From NCBI GenBank assembly GCA_934845495.1, contig CAKWRB010000038.1:1-5435 (forward strand): a stretch of DNA of 5,435 nt, in the 5' to 3' direction. Source of the stretch: an uncultured bacterium (GTDB taxonomy: Bacteria > Bacillota > Clostridia > Oscillospirales > Ruminococcaceae). Both the position numbers and the translations under genes were made by a program. The notes beneath the pieces are model-generated. The model saw nothing but the letters and a program-made list of their open reading frames with translations. It made no database searches and was not told where the DNA came from. Positions 1 to 5,435 of this stretch are shown one piece after another (within the stretch, counting starts at the first letter, position 1; each line of letters starts with the position of its first letter).

Positions 1-1
1 A

Positions 2-187
2 AGCCCCGGACGCGGCGGACTCAAGGACTGGATGCAAACCATGGCTAGCCCGGTTCCCGGCATCACCGTGGAGGTCGGAGCCTCCAGCTGCCCGGTGAAC
101 TTCGCGGAGTTTGATACCATCATGGCGCAGACCCAGGCCCTTCCCATGGCCATGGTGGAGCTTATAAACTCCTCTGCGCTCCGATAA
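2..187 (+). CDS. M14-family zinc carboxypeptidase-like protein, C-terminal fragment (5' end outside window)
   Basis: The frame is open from the window edge and encodes the last 61 residues of a protein, ending in TAA at 185-187. The segment GGLKDWM (fragment residues 5-11), followed by GITVEVG (20-26), resembles the end of the M14 metallocarboxypeptidase fold. There a (F/L)KDW segment precedes a beta strand carrying the catalytic general-base glutamate, here Glu24 at bases 71-73. The following Pro-Val-Asn-Phe-x-x-Phe-Asp segment and the final helix fit the usual M14 C-terminus. In Firmicutes such enzymes are often gamma-D-glutamyl-meso-diaminopimelate peptidases acting on peptidoglycan peptides, but the zinc ligands (HxxE and a later His) lie upstream of the window, so neither activity nor substrate can be confirmed. 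The gene converges on the polC frame and overlaps its stop by 26 bases. It may belong to a different locus than polC if the join near base 266 is artificial. Confidence 0.68.
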   Translation, partial: SPGRGGLKDWMQTMASPVPGITVEVGASSCPVNFAEFDTIMAQTQALPMAMVELINSSALR

Positions 188-266
188 AAGCTTCGGCGGC
201 GGCATCCCACTGCTGCTCCAGCGTCTTATCCAGCGTAAACATCCGCACTGAGGTCCCCGTGACGCA
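162..266 (-). other. Non-PolC tail at the 3' end of the polC frame (probable join)
   Basis: These 34 codons plus the TAA stop begin at Cys1057 and replace what should be the conserved GCTGxKRTTGQHPGG region. The residues read as a beta strand, a turn, another short strand and a terminal helix (LEQQWDAAAEAFIGAQ), which looks like the natural C-terminus of some small-domain protein rather than random out-of-frame sequence. I do not recognise the family. Because it ends convergently against the M14-like gene, the simplest reading is that bases from about 1 to 266 come from another locus containing two convergent genes. The join is in frame, which happens one time in three by chance. The exact breakpoint may lie a few codons either side, since I cannot see which of the RLV-encoding bases belong to each partner. 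Confidence 0.6.
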
Positions 267-3200
267 GACGAGGCGCTGCTCCTCGTAGCGGTTCACATGC
301 ACGCCCCGCTCCTCGTTGTAGCGGCGCACATAGCCAAAGGCTGTCTTTTCCGCCACGGTGGAGATGGTGCCGGCCTTGAACACATGGGAGGAACCGAACA
401 GCTCTTCGGTGTACTTATGCGCCTGGGACTGGTATTCGCCCGAGAAGTTGAGGTCGATATCCGGCTGCTTATCGCCGTTGAAGCCCAGAAAGGTTTCAAA
501 GGGGATATTGTGGCCATCCCGGTTCATGGGGGTGCCGCAGTGCGGACAGGTTTTGGACGGCAGGTCAAAGCCGGACTGCACCGAACCGTCGGTGAAGAAC
601 TCGCTGTGCTTGCAGTGCGGGCAGACATAGTGGGGCATCAACGGATTGACCTCCGAGATGCCGGCCATCGTCGCCACAAAGGAAGAACCGACACTGCCTC
701 GGGAACCAACATGATAACCATTGGATTCCGATTTGAACACCAGCTTCTGGGCGATGATGTACAACACCGCAAAGCCGTGCTTGATGATGGAGGTAAGCTC
801 CCGGTCCAGGCGGTCCCGGACGATGTCCGGCACCGGATCGCCGTAAATCTCCCGGGCCTTTTCCCAGGTGATGCGCTGGAGTTCCTCCTCCGAGCCCTCG
901 ATGTACGGGGTATAGGTGCCATCGGGGATGGGCTTGATCTTTTCGATGCTGTCGGCGATTTTGTTGGTGTTTTCCACCACCACCTCGTAGGCCTTTTCCT
1001 TGCCAAGGTAGGCAAACTCCTCCAGCATTTCATCGGTGGTTTTCAGATAGAGGGGTGCCTGATCGGCGGCATCCTTAAAGCCCTGGCCTGCCATGAGAAT
1101 CTCCCGGAATTTGGCATCCTCCGGCTCCAGGAAGTGGACATCGCCGGTGGCCACCACCGGTTTGCCGAGCTTTTCACCGATCTTGACGATGGTACGGTTC
1201 ATATCCTGGAGCTGTTCCACCGAGTTGACCGAACCGTTGCGGTAGAGGAACATATTGTTCCCGATGGGCTGAATCTCCAGGTAGTCGTAGTCCTTGGCGA
1301 TCTCACACAGCTCGTTAAAGCTCTTGCCGCCCAGGATTCCCCGGAACAGCTCACCCGATTCACAGGCCGAGCCCAGCAGCAGCCCCTCCCGATGCCGGAA
1401 GATCTCGCTCTTGGGCATCCGGGGACGCTTGTAGAAGTAGTCCAGATGGGACATGGAGATGAGCTTGTAGAGGTTTTTGAGGCCGGTGAGGTTCTGCACC
1501 AGGATGCAGATGTGGTAGGACGGCAGCTTTTTGACATCCACCACGGTGATACCGGTGTTGATCTGATCCACCGCTGTGATCTGCTTTTCCTCCTGCATCA
1601 GCTTGGTCTCGGCCAGGAAGATCCCCGCCAGAGTGCGGGCATCGTCGCAGGCACGGTGGTGGTGGAAATCGCCGAGCTTGAGGTGCTTGGCAAGGGTGTC
1701 CAGCTTGTGGTTCTTGAGGTTGGGGAACAGCGCCCGGGAAATGGGCACGGTATCCACATAGGTGTACGAAAGCGGAATATTATGCCGGGCAGCTGCCGCC
1801 TTGAGGAAGGAGGAATCAAAGGGGGCATTGTGCGCCACCAGAACGGCATCCTCCCGACCCACAAAGTCCATGAACAGACGCAGGGCCTCCTCCTCCAGCG
1901 GGGCATCAGCCACCATCTCATCGGTGATGCTGGTCAGGCGCACCACCTCGTCGGGGATGCGCTTTTCCGGGTTGACAAAGGTGTCAAACTCCTCCACCAC
2001 TTCCCCGTTTCTCACCCGGACGGCGCCGATTTCGGTCATGCGCTCCAGACCGGCGGAAAGGCCGGTGGTCTCCAGGTCAAAGACGATGAATTCGCCGTCA
2101 AACGGCTCCGCCGAGCGACCCACCACGGCAGGCACCATGTCGTTGACCAGATAGCCCTCCACGCCGTAGAGGATCTTCATCTCCTTGCCCGACTTTTCCA
2201 CCGCCTTCTGGGCGTTCATGGCGTCGGGATAGGCCTGGGCCACACCGTGGTCGGTGATGGCCACGGCGGTGTGCCCGAAATATGCCGCCCGCTGGACCAG
2301 CTTGTCGGCCGGGGTCATGCCGTCCATTGAGGACATATTGGTGTGCAGGTGCAGCTCCACCCGCTTTTTCTCGCTGGTATCCTGGCGGTATGTACGCTGG
2401 ACCAGCGCAATGGAATCGGGGCGCAGCAGCAGCTCCTTATCAAAGGTGTCCAGCATCACCCGACCGCTGGTGAGCAGCGTTTTGCCAGGCTTGAGGGTGT
2501 CGTCGATGAGGTGGGCCTTCTCCGCTGACACAATGGTCTTGAGGGCAAAGGAGTTGGTGTAGTCGGTAAAGAGGATCTTGTAGATCGCCTTGCTTTCGTC
2601 CCGGGTGACATGCTTATCCACCTGGAACACATCGCCCCAGACGGTCACCTGGATCTCCTCCTCCATTGCGTCGGCCAGTGGGATCGGTCGGTCGGCAATG
2701 GGCTTGCCCATGATGACCGTCATCTCGTCGGCGCGGAAGGGCAGGCCGGCGGCATCAAACCGGATGGGGGCCGCCTTGGGCTCGTCCAGCAGGCGGCTGT
2801 CCCCCCGGCGTCCGCCGCCGGAGCGGTTCCAGCCGCCGTTTCCGCCGCTGCTCTGGGCCGGGGCCGGCCGGGGGGCAGACGGCGCTGCAGGGCGGGGCTC
2901 TGCCTTGGGCAGGGCCGCCTCGGCTGCCTCCATCGTCTTGCGGTAGATCTCCTGATTTTCCGCCTCCAGATCCAGCACACCGGTGAACTCCACCGTGATC
3001 TTCCGGCCGAACTCCTGCTCCAGGATCTCAGCGATGGCACGGGCACAGTTCTCCCGCTGGAGCCACTCAAAGCCGCCGTGCGCCAGCGAAATGGTCAGGC
3101 AATCGCCATCCAGCTGGGCAGAGGCGCCATCAAAGAAGCCGTTGATGTGCTTGCCCGCAGCCCGGAGCGAATCCGCCAGGCTGGGCAGGTAGGCAGCGGT

Positions 3201-3434
3201 GAGCTGATCGGCCGGGTAGCGGGGCTGCAGCAGCACCCGTCCCAGCTGCAGTGCCGCCCGAAGCTGGGCCTGCACCTGCAGCAGCACCGACTTTTCCAGT
3301 ACATTGGCAAAGCGCAGCTGAGCCGTCAGCTCCCTGCGCTGGGTGTAGATATGAAGATGCTCGATCTCGCCGGCAGCCACCGCCGCCGGCAGATCGGGCA
3401 GATAGGTTCCAAATACATCTCTGAATGTTTTCAA
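162..3434 (-). CDS. polC: DNA polymerase III alpha subunit, PolC type, truncated and fused to a non-PolC tail
   Basis: PolC is the replicative DNA polymerase of low-GC-type Gram-positives, with built-in 3'-5' proofreading. Visible modules in the 1,090-residue product are: an N-terminal domain (1-165); an Ala/Pro/Gly-rich linker (about 168-214); an OB-fold region (about 258-345); the PHP N-part with HLHTNMSSMDG (362-372); a DEDDh exonuclease (448-607) with D453, E455, D540, H593 and D598; the PHP C-part (about 665-770); a zinc site C938, C941, C963, C966; and the palm motif PDIDLNFSGE with catalytic D992 and D994. Family members run to about 1,430-1,450 residues. Here similarity stops near residue 1056, just before the GCTGxKRTTGQHPGG block, so the third palm aspartate, fingers, clamp-binding and C-terminal regions are absent. 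The last 34 residues do not look like PolC. The start is TTG at 3434, because the ispG stop lies in the same frame seven codons upstream and no ATG intervenes. The identity is certain; intactness is not. It is a rearranged gene or an assembly chimera. Confidence 0.93.
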   Translation of the reverse strand: MKTFRDVFGTYLPDLPAAVAAGEIEHLHIYTQRRELTAQLRFANVLEKSVLLQVQAQLRAALQLGRVLLQPRYPADQLTAAYLPSLADSLRAAGKHINGFFDGASAQLDGDCLTISLAHGGFEWLQRENCARAIAEILEQEFGRKITVEFTGVLDLEAENQEIYRKTMEAAEAALPKAEPRPAAPSAPRPAPAQSSGGNGGWNRSGGGRRGDSRLLDEPKAAPIRFDAAGLPFRADEMTVIMGKPIADRPIPLADAMEEEIQVTVWGDVFQVDKHVTRDESKAIYKILFTDYTNSFALKTIVSAEKAHLIDDTLKPGKTLLTSGRVMLDTFDKELLLRPDSIALVQRTYRQDTSEKKRVELHLHTNMSSMDGMTPADKLVQRAAYFGHTAVAITDHGVAQAYPDAMNAQKAVEKSGKEMKILYGVEGYLVNDMVPAVVGRSAEPFDGEFIVFDLETTGLSAGLERMTEIGAVRVRNGEVVEEFDTFVNPEKRIPDEVVRLTSITDEMVADAPLEEEALRLFMDFVGREDAVLVAHNAPFDSSFLKAAAARHNIPLSYTYVDTVPISRALFPNLKNHKLDTLAKHLKLGDFHHHRACDDARTLAGIFLAETKLMQEEKQITAVDQINTGITVVDVKKLPSYHICILVQNLTGLKNLYKLISMSHLDYFYKRPRMPKSEIFRHREGLLLGSACESGELFRGILGGKSFNELCEIAKDYDYLEIQPIGNNMFLYRNGSVNSVEQLQDMNRTIVKIGEKLGKPVVATGDVHFLEPEDAKFREILMAGQGFKDAADQAPLYLKTTDEMLEEFAYLGKEKAYEVVVENTNKIADSIEKIKPIPDGTYTPYIEGSEEELQRITWEKAREIYGDPVPDIVRDRLDRELTSIIKHGFAVLYIIAQKLVFKSESNGYHVGSRGSVGSSFVATMAGISEVNPLMPHYVCPHCKHSEFFTDGSVQSGFDLPSKTCPHCGTPMNRDGHNIPFETFLGFNGDKQPDIDLNFSGEYQSQAHKYTEELFGSSHVFKAGTISTVAEKTAFGYVRRYNEERGVHVNRYEEQRLVCVTGTSVRMFTLDKTLEQQWDAAAEAFIGAQRSL

Positions 3435-3444
3435 AATCGATGGT

Positions 3445-3450
3445 CTCCGT
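3445..3450 (-). promoter_or_regulatory. Ribosome binding site of polC
   Basis: On the minus strand this reads ACGGAG, the only Shine-Dalgarno-like run in the 21-base ispG-polC gap. It lies 10 bases before the TTG codon at 3434-3432, slightly long spacing, and 7 bases before an in-frame ATT at 3437-3435. TTG is preferred because it is an established initiator and gives the N-terminus MKTFRDVFG, which looks family-like. The ATT alternative would add a single residue. Confidence 0.6.
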
Positions 3451-3455
3451 TTCCG

Positions 3456-4511
3456 TTACAGTTCCTCGATAAAGCGAAGCAAGGTGGGAAGGATCTCCCC
3501 CTCCGGCACCTTGCAGACGATCTCGCCCTTTTTGAAGAGCAGGCCGACCCCATCGCCGCAGGCAATGCCCACATCGGCCTCCCGGGCTTCGCCGGGGCCG
3601 TTGACGGCACAGCCCATCACCGCCACCGTCAGCTGCTTGGGGCAGTGTTCCAGGGCGGCCTCCACCTGTTCCGCCAGCCCGATGAGGTTCACACGGGTGC
3701 GCCCACAGGTGGGGCAGGACACCACGGTCACCCCCTGGGTTCCCCGGCCGGAGGCCTTGAGGATATCCCGGGCGGCGGCGATCTCAGTCACCGGGTCAGC
3801 GGTGAGGGAGACCCGGATGGTATCACCAATGCCGTCTGCCAGCAGCGAGCCGATGCCGATGGCCGACTTCACCAGGCCCATCCGGGCGGTTCCGGCCTCG
3901 GTGACCCCCAGGTGCAGCGGGCAGTCGAAGGCCTCGGCTGCGATCCGGTAGGCATCCAGCATGGTTTTTACATTGGAGTGCTTCAGAGACAGCACATAGT
4001 CATAAAAATGCTCCTGTTCCAGCAGCCGGATGTGCCGCCGGGCGCTCTCCACCATTGCTTCGGCGGTGGGACCGCCGTATTTTTCCCACAGCTCCCGTTC
4101 CAGCGAGCCGCCGTTGACACCGATGCGGATGCTCACACCGGCGCCACGGCACTTTTCCACCACGGCACGGACCCGGTCCTCGCCGCCGATGTTGCCGGGG
4201 TTGATGCGGATCTTATCTGCACCGGCATCCACCGAGGCCAGCGCCAGGCGGTAATCGAAGTGGATATCCGCCACGATGGGACAGTTCACACTCTCCTTCA
4301 GGGCGGTAAGAGTGGCAGCGGCAGCGGCATCCGGCACGGTGGCGCGGATGATTTCGCAGCCGGCAGCCTCCAGCGCCCTGGCCTGGGCCACCGAAGCGGC
4401 GGCATCGTGGGGATCGGTGTTGAGCATCGACTGGATGGACACCGGGGCCTCTCCGCCGATGAGGATATTCCCTGCCCGCACGGTGCGGCAGGGGCGTCTG
4501 TAAGCAGGCAT
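3456..4511 (-). CDS. ispG: 4-hydroxy-3-methylbut-2-en-1-yl diphosphate synthase (flavodoxin/ferredoxin), IspG/GcpE
   Basis: IspG reductively opens 2-C-methyl-D-erythritol 2,4-cyclodiphosphate to HMBPP, the next-to-last step of the MEP (non-mevalonate) isoprenoid pathway, in the cytoplasm with a [4Fe-4S] cluster. The 351-residue product has the normal length of the short bacterial form. Visible features are the N-terminal PVSIQSMLNTDPHD (23-36) of the TIM barrel, the barrel segments ADIHFDYRLA (81-90) and KIRINPGNIG (100-109), and the C-terminal cluster domain with VSCPTCGRT (Cys266, Cys269) and MGCAVNGPGEA (Cys301, Glu308). These match the three cysteines and one glutamate known to ligate the cluster in the family. 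The ATG start at 4511 has a strong Shine-Dalgarno six bases upstream. The gene lies 35 bases after the RseP-like gene and 21 bases before polC, an arrangement common in Clostridia. It appears complete and intact. Confidence 0.98.
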   Translation of the reverse strand: MPAYRRPCRTVRAGNILIGGEAPVSIQSMLNTDPHDAAASVAQARALEAAGCEIIRATVPDAAAAATLTALKESVNCPIVADIHFDYRLALASVDAGADKIRINPGNIGGEDRVRAVVEKCRGAGVSIRIGVNGGSLERELWEKYGGPTAEAMVESARRHIRLLEQEHFYDYVLSLKHSNVKTMLDAYRIAAEAFDCPLHLGVTEAGTARMGLVKSAIGIGSLLADGIGDTIRVSLTADPVTEIAAARDILKASGRGTQGVTVVSCPTCGRTRVNLIGLAEQVEAALEHCPKQLTVAVMGCAVNGPGEAREADVGIACGDGVGLLFKKGEIVCKVPEGEILPTLLRFIEEL

Positions 4512-4517
4512 AGCCCT

Positions 4518-4524
4518 CTCCTTT
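4518..4524 (-). promoter_or_regulatory. Ribosome binding site of ispG
   Basis: On the minus strand this reads AAAGGAG, a near-consensus Shine-Dalgarno, six bases before the ATG at 4511-4509. It fixes the ispG start and indicates efficient translation independent of the upstream gene. Confidence 0.85.
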
Positions 4525-4526
4525 CT

Positions 4527-4541
4527 GTCCCCTCCGGGGAC
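4527..4541 (-). repeat. Short GC-rich inverted repeat between rseP and ispG
   Basis: The minus strand reads GTCCCC-GGA-GGGGAC, a perfect 6-bp stem with a 3-base loop. It occupies much of the 35-base gap, just upstream of the ispG Shine-Dalgarno. It is not followed by a run of T on the coding strand, so it is not an intrinsic terminator. It could form a small mRNA hairpin, or be chance in GC-rich DNA. Confidence 0.45.
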
Positions 4542-4546
4542 TGCGG

Positions 4547-5435
4547 TCAGAAGATCAGTTTGATGATGTCGTTAAAGGTCACAAAGACCATCAGAGCCAG
4601 CAGCACCAGCATACACGCTGTGTTGATGCAGCCCTCGATCTTCGGGTTCAGCCGTTTGCGGCGGATCATCTCCAACAGCACAAACACGATGCGTCCGCCA
4701 TCCAGCGCCGGGATCGGCAGCAGGTTAAAGACGCCCAGGTTGATGGTGATGACCCCCACCATAATGGCGAACTGATCCAGACCCATTGCGGCGGATTCAC
4801 CGATGGCACCAGCCACACCCACCGGCCCGGACATCTGCTCCATGCTGTACCGGTCGCTGAAGGCCAGATCCCACAGCGAGAACCAAGCCTGCTTGGTCAG
4901 CGAGATGGTCCAGTCCAGCGCATAGACCGGCACATTGAAGAAGGTCTTTTCCTCCCCCACCACGATGAAGTCGATGGTGACAAGGTCCATTCCCTGGATA
5001 TTGGTCATCTTGAAATGGACATCGGGGATGGAAACCTGTTCGCCGCCGCGCTGCACGACCACATCCATCACCCCATCGTCCTCCCGGGAAAGATAGAAGG
5101 AGATGTCGTTGGCGGTGTGGATGCGGTGGCCGTCCATCGAAAGGATGCGGTCGCCGGGTTCAAAGTACTGGGCGGTGACTGCATCTTCGTCGAAGGAGTG
5201 GATCACCGGTGTGGCGATGGCATTTCCCGAAGCGGTCAGCCCCAGTATGATCAAATAGCCCAGCAGCAGGTTCATGGCAGGGCCGGCCGCCATGATGATC
5301 AGCCGCTGCCAGGGCTTTTTATTGCAGAATGCCCGGCTGTCGGGGTTTTCCCCCTCCTCCTCCCCTTCCATGCTCACAAAACCGCCCACAGGCAGGGCCC
5401 GCAGGGCATACAGGGTTTCTCCCCGCTGCCGGCTC
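4547..5435 (-). CDS. rseP: RseP-like site-2 (M50) intramembrane zinc metalloprotease, C-terminal 295 residues (5' end outside window)
   Basis: Members of this family cut membrane-anchored substrates within the lipid bilayer, for example anti-sigma factors and leftover signal peptides. The coding frame runs in from the window edge with LYALRALPVGGFVSMEGE (fragment residues 8-25), the segment that normally follows the first membrane helix carrying the HExxH zinc motif, which lies outside the window. Then come a GPAMN motif in a membrane helix (46-66, GPxxN at 51-55), a PDZ-like domain (about 85-140, with EPGDRILSMDG), the MSGPVGV segment (201-207), NLLPIPALDGGR (237-248) with the conserved Asp245 that supplies the third zinc ligand, and a last membrane helix (about 268-286). 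Pro-rich and Glu-rich loops such as EGEEEGEN are usual for Clostridia. A GTG codon at 5389 is internal, not the start, because homology continues upstream. The stop TGA is at 4547-4549. Its neighbour ispG follows directly, and in Clostridia dxr usually precedes it. No substrate can be named from this sequence. Confidence 0.93.
   Translation of the reverse strand, partial: SRQRGETLYALRALPVGGFVSMEGEEEGENPDSRAFCNKKPWQRLIIMAAGPAMNLLLGYLIILGLTASGNAIATPVIHSFDEDAVTAQYFEPGDRILSMDGHRIHTANDISFYLSREDDGVMDVVVQRGGEQVSIPDVHFKMTNIQGMDLVTIDFIVVGEEKTFFNVPVYALDWTISLTKQAWFSLWDLAFSDRYSMEQMSGPVGVAGAIGESAAMGLDQFAIMVGVITINLGVFNLLPIPALDGGRIVFVLLEMIRRKRLNPKIEGCINTACMLVLLALMVFVTFNDIIKLIF

Noticed and set aside
162..266. 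Possible intein N-terminal fragment starting at Cys1057 (CVTG...)
   Set aside because: The Cys-Val-Thr-Gly start loosely recalls an intein first block and sits beside a highly conserved site, but the frame stops after 34 residues. The downstream bases encode an opposite-strand gene, there are no further intein blocks, and no C-terminal extein is present. A split intein cannot be excluded without the rest of the genome.
162..266. Simple frameshift or sequencing error truncating polC
   Set aside because: A frameshift would leave the rest of polC readable in another minus-strand frame. Instead bases 2-187 encode a plausible plus-strand peptidase end, and no TTGQHPGG-like sequence is present.
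297..2330. Very long plus-strand open frame antisense to polC
   Set aside because: It lies opposite a gene with clear PolC homology, its translation is rich in His, Val, Gly and Leu with no recognisable domain, and such antisense frames are expected in GC-rich coding DNA with biased third positions.
4527..4541. Intrinsic terminator between the protease gene and ispG
   Set aside because: The stem is followed on the coding strand by AGAAAGG rather than a T-run, and the genes are 35 bases apart in the same direction.
2610..4775. 721-codon plus-strand open frame spanning antisense of polC, ispG and the protease gene
   Set aside because: It crosses three real minus-strand genes and their gaps, has no family-like motifs, and is explained by codon bias in the real genes.
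5387..5389. GTG codon as the start of the RseP-like gene
   Set aside because: The frame stays open to the window edge and the upstream residues (LYALRALP) match the conserved segment of the family, so this codon is an internal valine.

Overview
This GC-rich window (about 60% GC by eye) holds the 3' part of a conserved Firmicutes housekeeping cluster on the minus strand, read from right to left: an RseP-type site-2 protease (5' end cut by the window edge), a complete ispG (isoprenoid biosynthesis), and polC (replicative DNA polymerase III alpha subunit, PolC type). The genes are tightly packed, with gaps of 35 and 21 bases, and look like one transcription unit. The presence of PolC places the organism among the Firmicutes and relatives. 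High GC together with the rseP-ispG-polC order suggests a gut Clostridia lineage such as Oscillospiraceae (Faecalibacterium or Gemmiger-like), but that placement is inference only.

Layout: 1-187 is the 3' end of a plus-strand gene that looks like an M14 zinc carboxypeptidase / peptidoglycan gamma-D-Glu-diamino acid peptidase. 162-3434 is polC on the minus strand, with a TTG start. 3456-4511 is ispG. 4547-5435 is the C-terminal 295 residues of the RseP-like protease. No stretch over 300 bases lacks a gene, and I saw no tRNA, rRNA, CRISPR array, insertion sequence or intrinsic terminator.

The main anomaly is the 3' end of polC. The reading frame follows the PolC family closely through about residue 1056 (near base 267), including both exonuclease and PHP modules, the four-cysteine zinc site and the first two palm aspartates. 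It then switches, just before the position of the nearly invariant GCTGxKRTTGQHPGG block, to a 34-residue tail unlike PolC and stops. About 350-400 residues are missing, including the third catalytic aspartate, the clamp-binding and the fingers regions. The tail overlaps the end of the convergent peptidase gene by 26 bases. The simplest readings are an assembly chimera or a genomic rearrangement that joined the 5' three quarters of polC to the 3' end of an unrelated gene pair. As it stands the encoded polymerase should not be able to polymerise DNA.

The three minus-strand genes serve separate essential processes: envelope or regulated intramembrane proteolysis, the penultimate step of the MEP isoprenoid pathway, and chromosome replication. 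Their linkage is a conserved genomic arrangement rather than a pathway. I found no convincing new biological system here.
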